From Microvirga vignae (GTDB lineage Bacteria > Pseudomonadota > Alphaproteobacteria > Rhizobiales > Beijerinckiaceae): a stretch of DNA of 64,000 nucleotides. Location of the stretch: positions 168,567-232,566 of the forward strand of contig NZ_LCYG01000016.1 of NCBI RefSeq assembly GCF_001017175.1. The letters are read 5' to 3'. Both the position numbers and the translations under genes were made by a program. The stretch's first letter is position 1. Each line of letters starts with the position of its first letter. Below, in pieces: positions 26,249-34,299 of the stretch. The notes beneath the pieces are model-generated. The model was not told the origin of the DNA and made no database searches. It saw only the letters and a program-made list of their open reading frames with translations.

Positions 26249-26839
26249 TCAGCGGTTGTCCTGACCATCATCGTCGTCATCGTCCCAGTCGCGCATCATG
26301 GCTCGGCGGCCGGGCCCCATCATCCCCCGACCCATCATGGCGCGTGGCATGAAGCGGATGAGAACATGGAGCCGTCGTTTCTGAGCCTCATCCAACGTTG
26401 CATAGAGTGGAGCGGCCGCATCGGCGAGCTTTCGCATCGCGTTGGCCCCCTGGCTCATATGGTCGGCCATGGCGCGAAGCGTGCCGACAGGGTCCGTTCT
26501 CATCATGCCCCGGTTCTGGCGCATGACCTGCATGTGAGCCATGTGAAGGCGGGCGAGACTTCTCAATGCATCTTCAACGGGAGGCCACAGCTTCTCCTGC
26601 TCGGCGGAAAGCCTCAGTCCGGCCCGGAGAGCTGCGATATGCGCATCGGCGAAAGCACTCATGTCCTCGGCTGAAAAGCGGCCCATCATGCGATCGTGCA
26701 TCATGTCCGTGCCGGCCTGAGGCATGGCCTGCATCATCTGGCCCATGGGCATCTGAGATCCTGATTGAGCCGCGGATGTCTGGGCCAGCACTGGAGCAGA
26801 GAAAGCCATCAGAGCGGCAGTGAAAGCAGAGATCTTCAT
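26249..26839 (-). CDS. Met-rich periplasmic LTXXQ-motif (Spy/CpxP-like) protein
   Basis: 196-residue protein with a Sec signal peptide (about 1-20, ending VLAQ). A Met/Gln-rich segment (MPMGQMMQAMPQ) is followed by a helical core with the LTXXQ-type motif LRLSAEQEKLWPPVEDALR (about 77-95), then MMGRGMMGPGRRAMM and an acidic tail (WDDDDDDGQDNR). Spy/CpxP relatives are envelope chaperones induced by stress; Met- and Asp-rich stretches could bind copper or other metals. Stands alone, with a lone receiver gene upstream on the same strand. Metal role is inference. Confidence 0.75.
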   Translation of the reverse strand: MKISAFTAALMAFSAPVLAQTSAAQSGSQMPMGQMMQAMPQAGTDMMHDRMMGRFSAEDMSAFADAHIAALRAGLRLSAEQEKLWPPVEDALRSLARLHMAHMQVMRQNRGMMRTDPVGTLRAMADHMSQGANAMRKLADAAAPLYATLDEAQKRRLHVLIRFMPRAMMGRGMMGPGRRAMMRDWDDDDDDGQDNR

Positions 26840-26912
26840 GGCGCTCTCCTCGGTGCATGAGGTCCGCTAGGATTGGAAAATCGGCAAAGGCATTTTCCGT
26901 TTCAAGCCAGTC

Positions 26913-27299
26913 TCAGGCGTTTCTCACAATGGCAGGGAGGGCCCGAGACAGGGCATCCGGACTGAAGGGCTTCTCCCAGCGTGGAACCGCGGCATAGCTC
27001 GGCGGTATCGAGGATGCGTCATAGCCGGTCGCGAAGACGAACGGGATGCCGTGCGCGGCAAGGGCATCGGCCACGGGAAAGACTTCCTCGCCGCGCAGAT
27101 TGATGTCGAGCACGGCGGCATCGATCTTTTCACCCGAGGAGATCAGCGCCAGAGCCTTCTCTCGCTTAGGCACGGGGCCCACCACCTCGGCACCGAGCTT
27201 CTCCAGCGCCTTCGCCATGTCGTCGGCGATGAAATATTCGTCCTCCACGACGAGAACCCGGCAGCGAGCGAGTGCTCCTTCCTCGGCATGCGTTGTCAT
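26913..27299 (-). CDS. Single-domain response regulator (receiver only)
   Basis: 128-residue CheY-like receiver without an output domain. VLVVEDEYFIADDMAKALE, the phospho-acceptor Asp in AAVLDINLRGEEVFP, and the late Lys in WEKPF are present. This spelling is typical of lone receivers that pair with HWE or HisKA_2 kinases in Rhizobiales, and a broken HWE kinase lies 1 kb away. ATG 27299 is chosen because the in-frame upstream residues do not match the fold. Probably a phosphate sink or relay component. Confidence 0.85.
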   Translation of the reverse strand: MTTHAEEGALARCRVLVVEDEYFIADDMAKALEKLGAEVVGPVPKREKALALISSGEKIDAAVLDINLRGEEVFPVADALAAHGIPFVFATGYDASSIPPSYAAVPRWEKPFSPDALSRALPAIVRNA

Positions 27300-27436
27300 G
27301 CGCGTCCTCCTTGTCGGGTTTCGTGGGAGCCTTAGCTTTCCTGATAGGCGCCCCAGATAGCCTTCCGAATAACATGAGTTGAGCGAGCGCCGTTCCCGGC
27401 TCTTTGGAATAAGGCTTTTATGGGTTCGCTGCACAG

Positions 27437-28180
27437 ATGGCCATCTACCTGATCCGCAAGCTGGAGCATTTCGCCAAGCTCTCCAATGAGGAGAGGACAT
27501 CTCTTGAGCGTGCGGCTTCCCTGCAGTTGCGCCAGCTCAATCCACGCGAGGACATCATCTACGAGGGGGACCAGCCCACACAGGTGCATCTTATTTTGAA
27601 TGGATGGGCCTGCCGCTACAAGGTGCTCGAGGACGGGCGGCGCCAGATCCTGGGTTATCTCATTCCCGGCGACATCTGCGACATGCGCATGTTCATCCTG
27701 AAGGAGATGGACCATTCCATCGGTGCGGTCTCACCCATCTCCGTTGCAGAGATTCCAAAGGAGACGATCATTGCCCTGACTGATGCCTTTCCGCGCCTCA
27801 GTCGTGCCTTCTGGTGGAATTCGCTCGTCGAGGATGCGATCACGCGGGAATGGATCATCAACAACAGTCAGCGCGAGTCGACGGAACGTATGGCGCATCT
27901 CTTCTGCGAACTCTTCATCCGGCTTCGCATGGTGGGGCTCACGAACGGCAATAGCTGCGAGATCCCGGTGACTCAGGCGGAACTCGGCGAAACCATGGGC
28001 CTGTCCACGGTTCATGTGAACCGAACTCTGCAGGAACTGAGGGCCTTGAATCTCGTGAACCTGAAAGGAAGGATCTTGACCATTCCCGACCTCAAGGCTT
28101 TGCAGGTCGTCGCCATGTTCAACGACAACTATCTCCACCTCGATCGGGACGGTCACGCGATGGATGCCAATGAGGGGTGA
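27437..28180 (+). CDS. Crp/Fnr-family transcriptional regulator
   Basis: 247-residue regulator. The cyclic-nucleotide-binding-like beta-barrel (about 10-125) includes LNGWACRYKVLEDGRRQILGYLIPGD, read as separate motifs LILNGWACRY and QILGYLIPGDI. A dimer helix and a winged helix-turn-helix follow (about 150-225: VTQAELGETMGLSTVHVNRTLQEL). It lacks the N-terminal Cys cluster of FNR, so it is not an obvious oxygen sensor, and the NarR/NnrR-type or general stress group is more likely. The ATG at 27437 is read directly. It lies next to a broken sensor kinase; target genes are unknown. Confidence 0.85.
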   Translation: MAIYLIRKLEHFAKLSNEERTSLERAASLQLRQLNPREDIIYEGDQPTQVHLILNGWACRYKVLEDGRRQILGYLIPGDICDMRMFILKEMDHSIGAVSPISVAEIPKETIIALTDAFPRLSRAFWWNSLVEDAITREWIINNSQRESTERMAHLFCELFIRLRMVGLTNGNSCEIPVTQAELGETMGLSTVHVNRTLQELRALNLVNLKGRILTIPDLKALQVVAMFNDNYLHLDRDGHAMDANEG

Positions 28181-28236
28181 CAGAACCTCCATGACCTTCG
28201 TGGGGTTTGCGTCGTTGCCTCGCGAGAGGTAGTCTC

Positions 28237-30148
28237 ATGCAGCAGGACAAGTCTCGCATGCCAAAGCCCTGGCCCTCCGGCGACAGCAAGATGGCCGAAT
28301 GCGTCCGCGAGTTCGATTGGGCCGGGACGCCACTTGGGCCGATAGAGACTTGGCCTGCCGCATTGAAATCTGCGGCGGCCTTCGTGCTCGATACCGCCTT
28401 TCCGGCCGCCTTGGTCTGGGGACCTGACCTCATTACCATCTACAATGATGGCTTCCGCCCCATTCTGGGCAACAAACCCGAGGCGCTCGGCCGCTCCTTT
28501 GCGGATGTCTGGAGCGAGGCTTGGCAGGAAATCGGGCCGCTCGTCGAGCGAGCCTTCGCCGGCCAGTCGACTTTCATCGAAGACTATCCGCTCGTCATCG
28601 ATCGCTCGGGCGAACCGGAGAAGGCCCACTTCACCTTCTCCTATAGCCCCGTTCGCGCAGCCGACGGATCAATCGTCGGCATGATTGATACAGTCATAGA
28701 AACGACCAACCTTGTGCGGGCCCGTGAGGCGCTGCGCGAGAGCGAGGTGCGTGCCCGCATGCTCGTGGAAGGAATTGCGCAGGCGACTTGGGAAACGAAT
28801 GCCGCAGGCGTCGTGGTCACCGACAGCCCATCTTGGCGCGCGTATACAGGCCAGAGTTTGGACGAATGGCTCGGCTATGGCTGGGTGAATGCGATTCACC
28901 CCGACGACAGAGCCTATGCGGAGCGGCAATGGCGTGAGGCGGTTGCAGCACGTCGCCTCGTAGATGCCGAGTTCCGCCTGCGCGCGCCAGGGCGGTTATC
29001 GCTGGACCAATGTCCGCGCAACTCCGCTTCTGAACGCCGACGGCTCAATCCAGAAATGGGTCGGCATGAACATCGACATCGACGCCCAAAAGCGCACCGA
29101 GGCGGCCCTTCGCGAGAGCGAGGAGCGGCTGCGGCTCATCGTGGAGAGCGCGCGCGACTATGCGATCCTGACCACCTCACCCGACAACAAAGTCGTCGAC
29201 TGGTATGCGGGGGCCGCAGCGGTGTACGGCTATGCAGCGGACGAAATTCGGGGGCGCGACGCTGCGATCCTTTTCACCCCGGAGGACCGTGAGGCAGGCG
29301 AGCACGTGAAGAAGGTGGAGATTGCGCGCAAGGAAGGAAGCACGCCCAACGTACGCTGGCATATGCGCAAGGACGGCCGCTACGTCTTCATCGAAGGGCG
29401 CACCATAGCGCTGCGCAATGTGCGCGGCGAGATCCAGGGCTATCTCAAGATCGGGCAGGACGTGACCGAGCGCAAGCGCGCAGACGAGGTGCTGAAGGCC
29501 AGCGAAAAGCACGCCAAGCTGCTGCTGGCGGAACTTCAGCATCGCGTCAGGAACACCCTGGGTGTGATCCGCTCCATTGCCCGTAGAACGGCGGCCACCA
29601 GCGAGACGGCAGAGGATTACGCCATGCATCTCGAAGGGCGCATCGATTCCTTCGCCCGCGTGCAAGCGGTTGTGACCCGTGATCCGGCTGCAGGCCTCAA
29701 TCTCGAGATGATCGTGGCCGATGAGCTTCGCGCCGTCGCAGCCCATGAGGGCGAGCAGGTCAAGAGCGTTTCCGGTCCTGAGGTGCGCCTTCAGCCCAAG
29801 GCGGCCGAAACGATGGCGCTCGCCATCCACGAGCTGGCGACAAATGCGGTGAAATACGGTGCGCTCTCCGCCGCAGAGGGCCGCATTCAGGTGACCTGGG
29901 CCATCGACAGGTCAGGGCACGAGCCGCAGCTCGTGTTCCAGTGGATCGAGACCGGAGTGCCGCTTGCGACCCAACAGCCGAGACGACGCGGATTTGGCCT
30001 CGAGCTGATCGAACGCACCTTGAGCTATGAGCTCGGCGGTGAGGCCAAGCTGGATTTCACGCCAGACGGTCTTCGCTGCACCATCAGCCTTCCCTTGGAT
30101 CATCAGACTTTCGTGCTGGAGCCTGCAAGCTACAGCAGAGAGCACTAG
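28237..30148 (+). pseudogene. PAS-PAS-PAS-HWE histidine kinase disrupted by a +1 frameshift
   Basis: Read as one gene, this is a soluble PAS sensor kinase of about 636 residues. Frame one (from ATG 28237 with GAGAGGT upstream) carries PAS 1 and most of PAS 2 up to AEFRLRA. The same domain continues as QGGYRWTNVR in another frame (28986 on), followed by PAS 3, the phospho-acceptor helix LLLAELQHRVRNTLGVIRS, HELATNAVKYGALS and the WIETG motif of HWE kinases. One extra base in the CGCGCGCC run (28981-28988) accounts for the shift. Either a sequencing error or a real lesion; the two fragments would run 28237-29292 and about 28964-30148. Its TAG stop overlaps a dispersed repeat. Confidence 0.8.
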
Positions 30149-30282
30149 AGCCTCGGACGAAAAAAGTGGACTTGCACTTTTGGGTCCGATGCTTGCTTCC
30201 CTCAGCGAGCGCATCGCGTGACGCGGAAAACCGGGTCCACTTTTTCGCCGACGCGGACCTCCGGTTCCGCACGATGCGCTAG
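30145..30282 (+). repeat. Dispersed two-hairpin intergenic repeat, copy 2
   Basis: CTAGAGCCTCGGAC...AAAAAGTGG...TTTTGGGTCCGATGC, then GCGCATCG...GCGGAAAACCGGGTCCAC...CCGCACGATGCGCTAG. Same two-hairpin architecture as the copies at 11.35 and 34.16 kb. The first CTAG provides the TAG stop of the preceding kinase gene. Confidence 0.85.
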
Positions 30283-30352
30283 CGCCGCCCTCTTCGCGCA
30301 GCGAACCGGAAGGGTGTAAGACTGACCGCCCGACAAGAAGGGATGTGAGCCT

Positions 30353-31108
30353 ATGGAGAAAGACCCGACTTTACCGGTGGATGACGAGGCGCGGCATCTC
30401 GCCAAGAGGTTGATGCGCACCGCCCGCTCGGGGGCGCTGGCGACGAACGGGGCGGAGAACGGCATGCCCTTCGCCAGCCTCGTGGCGGTCGGCACCGACC
30501 TTGACGGCGCACCTGTGATCCTCACCTCCCAGCTCTCGATCCACACCCGCCTGCTCGCCGCCGACCCGCGCTGCTCGCTGCTGCTTTCCGCCATCGGCAA
30601 GGGTGATCCTCTCGCCCATCCCCGCCTCACCCTGCTCGCTGAAGCCGAGCGGCTCGAGCCCGGCTCGAACAAGGCACAGCAGGTGCGCCGGCGCTACCTG
30701 CTGCAGCATCCCAAGGCTGCTCTGTACGTCGACTTTCCCGATTTCGCGTTCTGGCGGCTGAACGTCACCGCCGGCAGCCTCAACGGCGGTTTCGGCCGCG
30801 CCTACCGCATGGCTGCTGAGGATCTGCTCACCGACCTCTCCACCTTCACCGGCTTCGCCGAGCAGGAGGCTAGAGCCGTCGAGCACATGAACGAGGACCA
30901 TGCCGAGGCGGTGGCGCTCTATGCGACGAAGCTGTGCGGGACGCGGGAGGGGGCGTGGCGGCTGATCGGCATCGATCCGGAAGGATTGCAGTTGGCGCTC
31001 GGCGATGAACTGCTGCGCCTCACCTTCCCGCAGCCGCTGAAAGGCCCTGAGGAGCTGCGCCTCAGGCTCGTGGAACTCGCCCGGGAAGCACGGAGCAAAG
31101 ATACCTGA
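30353..31108 (+). CDS. HugZ-like pyridoxamine-phosphate-oxidase-fold protein with DUF2470
   Basis: 251-residue cytoplasmic protein. The N-terminal split-barrel FMN-binding-like domain (about 10-150) begins ARHLAKRLMRTARSGALAT and contains PFASLVAVGTDLDG. The C-terminal DUF2470 domain (about 165-245) contains EHMNEDHAEAVALYA. This arrangement matches the HugZ/HutZ group of heme-degrading or heme-binding proteins used in iron recovery; other members are uncharacterised flavin-type oxidases. No iron operon or Fur box is visible next to it, so heme cleavage is plausible but unproven. ATG 30353 follows GAAGGGATGTGAGCC. Confidence 0.82.
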   Translation: MEKDPTLPVDDEARHLAKRLMRTARSGALATNGAENGMPFASLVAVGTDLDGAPVILTSQLSIHTRLLAADPRCSLLLSAIGKGDPLAHPRLTLLAEAERLEPGSNKAQQVRRRYLLQHPKAALYVDFPDFAFWRLNVTAGSLNGGFGRAYRMAAEDLLTDLSTFTGFAEQEARAVEHMNEDHAEAVALYATKLCGTREGAWRLIGIDPEGLQLALGDELLRLTFPQPLKGPEELRLRLVELAREARSKDT

Positions 31109-31211
31109 GGCATCTTAGGTCTTGCCATGGACAAGCTCGAATAGCATCAAGGAATCAGGGTCGCGCGAAACCCCTGGCCCGATCTGCCGATCCATCTCAC
31201 CGTTTGCCTCG

Positions 31212-32117
31212 ATGTCCTTTGCCGTCCTTCCTGCCCGTCTTCGCTCCATCCTCGCGGCCATTGCCGATGCCGGGGCAAGCTTTGCGCGCAACGACGGCTT
31301 GGCCATGGCAAGCCATGTGGCTCTCTCTCTCGTCATCGCGCTCTTTCCATTCCTCATCTGCGTGGCGGCTTTGGCGGCCTTTCTCGGCGCAGGGCGCATT
31401 TCCACGCACATCGTCCACCTGCTCTTCGATTTCTGGCCCGAAGGCGTAGCGGGTCCGCTGGCGAGCGAGGCCGGCAAGGTTCTCATCCCGAAGCGCAATG
31501 TGTTGACGATCTCTGTCGTCATCACGCTGCTCGTTGCAACGAATGGCGTCGAGAGCCTGCGAATTGCGCTCTGCCGCGCCTACGGCGTTGCGCGGTTCCG
31601 GCCCTGGTGGCAGGCACGGCTCATTGGCGTCGGCTTCGTGGCGATGGGCGCAGGCGCGCTGGTGGCGGCGTCGGTCCTCGTGGTGCTGTGGCCTGCGATC
31701 TGGCGCACGACGGTGTCGTACATGACGGATTTGAAATCGTTACGCCTTACCTACGATCTCGTGCGCTATGCGCTGGCGTCCGTCGTTCTCGTTGTTGGGC
31801 TGACGGCCACGCATCTCTGGTTGCCGGACACGCGCCCGAACTCAAGGGACGTTCTTCCCGGCGTCGTGGCGACACTGGTTCTCTGGCTTGCAGGGGCGAC
31901 GCTCTATGGCGAGTTCCTGGCCAATGTCGCCCACATCAAGTCCACCTATGCAGGGCTTGCCGGAATTCTCACCGCGCTAATCTTCCTGCAGATCTCCTCC
32001 GCGATCTTCATCTTCGGCGCCGAACTCAACGCCGCTCTGCGCCGGCGCAGGCAGATGAAAGGCGGGCAGGTATTGCCGGAACTTGGGGCGGAACCTGCTT
32101 CCGCGCCCCGGCTCTGA
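31212..32117 (+). CDS. YihY/BrkB-family inner-membrane protein
   Basis: 301-residue protein with about six membrane helices. LALPARLRSILA-like N-terminus, NDGLAMASHVALSLVIALFPFL, then a cytoplasmic segment and C-terminal helices ILTALIFLQISSAIFIFGAELNAAL are typical of the BrkB/YihY fold, which has been suggested to transport small molecules or to resist complement in Bordetella. True function is unknown. The ATG at 31212 is preferred to an in-frame start 90 bases upstream. Its TGA (32115-32117) abuts the stop of the convergent small gene with no spacer. Confidence 0.82.
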   Translation: MSFAVLPARLRSILAAIADAGASFARNDGLAMASHVALSLVIALFPFLICVAALAAFLGAGRISTHIVHLLFDFWPEGVAGPLASEAGKVLIPKRNVLTISVVITLLVATNGVESLRIALCRAYGVARFRPWWQARLIGVGFVAMGAGALVAASVLVVLWPAIWRTTVSYMTDLKSLRLTYDLVRYALASVVLVVGLTATHLWLPDTRPNSRDVLPGVVATLVLWLAGATLYGEFLANVAHIKSTYAGLAGILTALIFLQISSAIFIFGAELNAALRRRRQMKGGQVLPELGAEPASAPRL

Positions 32118-32282
32118 TCAGGCGCTGACGCCCTCGTCCCGGTTTCTCTCGCAATCGCGCTTCGGGGTCTGCTGCGGCGGCTGTTGCTGCTGTTGGGCAA
32201 GGACGATTTCATCCGATGGCTGCGTCGCATGCGACGGGGCAGAGAGGATCGTCAAAACGGCGAGGGCGATGGCGCGCAGCAT
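32118..32282 (-). CDS. 54-residue Gln/Pro-rich secreted protein
   Basis: Short frame read on the reverse strand: MLRAIALAVLTILSAPSHA is a clear signal peptide, followed by a mature part with QQQQQPPQQTPKRDCERN and a single Cys. AAGGAAGGACAGATC gives a strong ribosome site before the ATG. The stop codon abuts that of the convergent BrkB-like gene. No family recognised; one Cys and the Gln/Pro stretch suggest a small envelope or surface protein. Confidence 0.65.
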   Translation of the reverse strand: MLRAIALAVLTILSAPSHATQPSDEIVLAQQQQQPPQQTPKRDCERNRDEGVSA

Positions 32283-32313
32283 GATCTGTCCTTCCTTCTT
32301 CGATGCTCATGAT

Positions 32314-32428
32314 GCTAGCGCATCATACGGAAAAGTGGACCCGGTTTTCCGCGCAAAACGATGTGCTCCTCCGGAGAAGGAGCAGCGGACCCAGAAGTGC
32401 AAGTCCACTTTTCTCGTCCGCTGCTCCA
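32314..32428 (-). repeat. Dispersed two-hairpin intergenic repeat, copy 3 (inverted)
   Basis: Read on the reverse strand the element shows AGCAGCGGAC...AAAAGTGGAC...CACTTCTGGGTCCGCTGCT, then GCGGAAAACCGGGTCCACTT and GATGCGCTAGC. It is the same two-hairpin family, with a diverged outer arm (GGAGCAGCGG rather than AGCATCGG). Lies between the small secreted protein and the hsp20 ROSE element. Confidence 0.75.
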
Positions 32429-32538
32429 GCGGTGCAGGAGCAGCGTGGCCGGCCCGTTTCGAGGGCAATCGCGTGATCAAAAAAACGTTTGCCGCGCCCT
32501 CTTGAAAATCCAAGAGACCATACCTAACATCATGATCG

Positions 32539-32624
32539 CCAAGGCCTTTCAGGCTTGGTCGTACGGGCGCCGGGAGGTGTCCGGTGCCCTTATGGTTACG
32601 TTGCTCATTATGGAGGATGTAGCT
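32539..32624 (+). promoter_or_regulatory. ROSE-type RNA thermometer (5' UTR of hsp20)
   Basis: Three stem-loops precede the ATG at 32625. Stem I is CCAAGGCC/GGCTTGG (about 32539-32558), stem II is GGGCGCCGG/CCGGTGCCC (32565-32589), and stem III pairs TTGCT (32601-32605) with the Shine-Dalgarno region GGAGGA (32612-32617), with AGCTATG at the start codon. The UUGCU-against-SD pairing and the GGCGCCGG-GAGGTGT-CCGG stem match the ROSE elements of Bradyrhizobium hsp20 genes. Melting of stem III at heat-shock temperature would free the ribosome site. A weak RpoH-like CTTGAAA occurs at 32501 but its -10 is poorly spaced. Confidence 0.85.
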
Positions 32625-33089
32625 ATGAGATCGGCTTTCGACTTTTCTCCCCTCTACCGCTCGACGGTCGGATTCGACCGATTGTTCGATCTGCTCGATC
32701 AGTCCTCGCAGATCGACTCCATGACCAACTGGCCGCCCTACAACATCGAGAAGGCGGGCGAGGACCAGTACGTCATCACCATGGCGATTGCCGGCTTCTC
32801 GACGGATGAGATCGAGATCACGCAGAAAGAGAACCAGCTTGTCGTTTCGGGCCAGAAGAAGGGTTCGGAGGAAGGCAAGCAATATCTGCATCGCGGCATC
32901 GCGACCCGCGCCTTCAAGCAGACCTTCAACCTTGCCGACCACGTGAAGGTCGTTGGTGCTGGCCTCGAGAACGGCCTGCTGACGATCGGCCTGAAGCGCG
33001 AGGTGCCCGAGGCCCTGAAACCGCGCCGGATCGAGATCACGACGGCTAGGTCTCAACCGCAGCAGATCGAACACGACAAGGCCGCTTAA
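32625..33089 (+). CDS. Small heat-shock protein, Hsp20/IbpA type
   Basis: 154-residue cytoplasmic alpha-crystallin chaperone. N-terminal MRSAFDFSPLYRSTVGFDRLF is typical of class A rhizobial Hsp20. The alpha-crystallin core (about 45-135) has YVITMAIAGFSTDEIEIT, GIATRAFKQTFNLAD and ENGLLTIGLKREVPE. It binds unfolding proteins and prevents aggregation. Translation is likely under the ROSE element directly upstream. The ATG at 32625 has the GGAGGATGT ribosome site; the longer in-frame reading upstream lies in the UTR. Confidence 0.95.
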   Translation: MRSAFDFSPLYRSTVGFDRLFDLLDQSSQIDSMTNWPPYNIEKAGEDQYVITMAIAGFSTDEIEITQKENQLVVSGQKKGSEEGKQYLHRGIATRAFKQTFNLADHVKVVGAGLENGLLTIGLKREVPEALKPRRIEITTARSQPQQIEHDKAA

Positions 33090-33165
33090 GGCCCGAATGA
33101 TGGAACCGGCGCCGGCTGGGAACCGGCGCCGCACCGTCCCCTGTGCAGACAAGGAGGATTGAGCG

Positions 33166-33711
33166 ATGAACATGCGCGATTTGATCCCCTGGGGTCGTCA
33201 AAACCAAACGATCCCGAGCCGCTTCCGCGAGGAGAGCGATCCCTTCATGACCCTTCATCGCGAGATGAACCGGCTCTTCGACGATGTCTTCCGCAATTTC
33301 GAGGTCGCCCCATTCGGCTCGCTCGGCGGCATGGGTAGCGGCATGGGTAGCGGCACGGGACGCATCGGCGGCTGGCCGCATGTGGAAGTCATCGAAACCG
33401 ACAAGGATGTACGCGTCTCGGCCGAACTGCCGGGCATGGAGGACAAGGATGTCGAGGTGCTGATGGGCGACGGCGTCCTTACTATCCGCGGCGAGAAGAA
33501 ATCCGAGATCGAGGACAAGGACCGCGCCTTCAGCGAGCGCTATTACGGCCGCTTCGAGCGCCGCATCCCGCTCGCCTGGGACGTGGAGGAAGACAAGATC
33601 GACGCTTCCTTCAGAAATGGCGTGCTCACCGTCACGATGCCCAAATCGGCCGAAGCCAAGCCGAACGTGAAGCGCATCGCCGTCAACAGTGCGGAAACCA
33701 CCAAGCACTAA
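33166..33711 (+). CDS. Small heat-shock protein, Hsp20 (second copy)
   Basis: 181-residue alpha-crystallin-domain protein. It differs from its neighbour in having a longer N-terminus (RDLIPWGRQN...LHREMNRLFDDVFRNFE) and a Gly/Met/Ser linker (GGMGSGMGSGTGR, about 54-66), then PHVEVIETDKDVRVSAELPG and FRNGVLTVTMPKS. This is the class C/HspC-like bacterial type. It starts 76 bases after the first hsp20 with AAGGAGGAT upstream, likely in the same transcript but with its own site. Two GGAACCGGCGCCG repeats lie in the spacer. Confidence 0.93.
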   Translation: MNMRDLIPWGRQNQTIPSRFREESDPFMTLHREMNRLFDDVFRNFEVAPFGSLGGMGSGMGSGTGRIGGWPHVEVIETDKDVRVSAELPGMEDKDVEVLMGDGVLTIRGEKKSEIEDKDRAFSERYYGRFERRIPLAWDVEEDKIDASFRNGVLTVTMPKSAEAKPNVKRIAVNSAETTKH

Positions 33712-33736
33712 ATCTCAAACCACGTCACATGGCAGG

Positions 33737-33780
33737 GCGCCCGGTTCTCCGGGCGCTCACTTCCTTCGCGGAAGAAGGAG
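33737..33780 (+). promoter_or_regulatory. Tandem hairpins between hsp20 and the next gene
   Basis: GCGCCCGG-TTCT-CCGGGCGC (33737-33756) is a perfect 8-base hairpin. CTTCC-TTCGC-GGAAG (33760-33774) lies just before the AAGGAG ribosome site of the next gene. No U-run follows, so this may be a processing or stability element, or a mild block on the ribosome site. Confidence 0.45.
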
Positions 33781-33785
33781 ATCCG

Positions 33786-34160
33786 ATGAATCAGACGATT
33801 GCTCGTGATGTCGATCATATCCAACACAACACGCACTCCCCGTCGGCCACTTCCTCCTGTTTTTCCATTCCATCGCTTGCGGATGCCCTGGCCGATCCGC
33901 GAAGCGCGTTCCAGCATCCGGCCGAGGTCGTCACGCATCCCTTGCTCTCGCGGCGAGAGAAGCGCACGATCCTGATTTCCTGGGCACGGGACGAGATCAT
34001 GCTCGAGCGTGTGGCCAACGGAATCTTGCCCGAGCTGAAACCAAAGTCGCAGATCGATGCGGTGATTGCCGCTCTTCGGCGAATCGATCCCCAGGCTGCT
34101 GCCGAATATCGTTCTGCTGTCGCCTCGATCCGGGCGTGCAGGCCGCCTTGTCGTGGCTAA
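33786..34160 (+). CDS. Conserved hypothetical protein of the heat-shock cluster
   Basis: 124-residue soluble protein with no named domain. The centre reads LADPRSAFQHPAEVVTHP, then LLSRREKRTILISWARDEI and a C-terminal IDAVIAALRRIDPQAAAEYR. It resembles unnamed proteins that sit near hsp20 genes in Rhizobiales, where the FxHPxxVVxxPxLSxxEKRxIL pattern recurs. Start ATG 33786 is preceded by AAGGAG. A function is not known; co-location with two hsp20 genes suggests heat-stress expression. Confidence 0.72.
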   Translation: MNQTIARDVDHIQHNTHSPSATSSCFSIPSLADALADPRSAFQHPAEVVTHPLLSRREKRTILISWARDEIMLERVANGILPELKPKSQIDAVIAALRRIDPQAAAEYRSAVASIRACRPPCRG

Positions 34161-34290
34161 AGCATCGGACCCAAAAGTGGAATCCACTTTTGGGATCCAT
34201 CCGATGCTCTCTTCCTCAGGAAGCGCATCGTGCGGAAAACCGGATCCACTTTTCGCTGACGCGGCTCTTCGGGTCCGCACGATGCTCTAG
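34157..34290 (+). repeat. Dispersed two-hairpin intergenic repeat, copy 4
   Basis: CTAAAGCATCGGACCC...AAAAGTGGA...CCACTTTTGGGAT...CCGATGC, then GCGCATCG...GCGGAAAACCGGATCCACTTTT...CCGCACGATGCTCTAG. One of the most complete copies: both hairpins pair nearly perfectly. The TAA stop of the upstream gene (34158-34160) lies in its first bases. Confidence 0.9.
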
Positions 34291-34299
34291 CGTTTCGCC

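Noticed and set aside
28964..30148. The second kinase fragment as an independent gene
   Set aside because: It would start in mid-PAS without a ribosome site; continuity with the preceding frame shows it is the rest of one gene.
32501..32525. RpoH (sigma-32) promoter before the ROSE element
   Set aside because: CTTGAAA is present but the -10 match (CCATACCT) is too close, about 10 bases; kept only as a remark.
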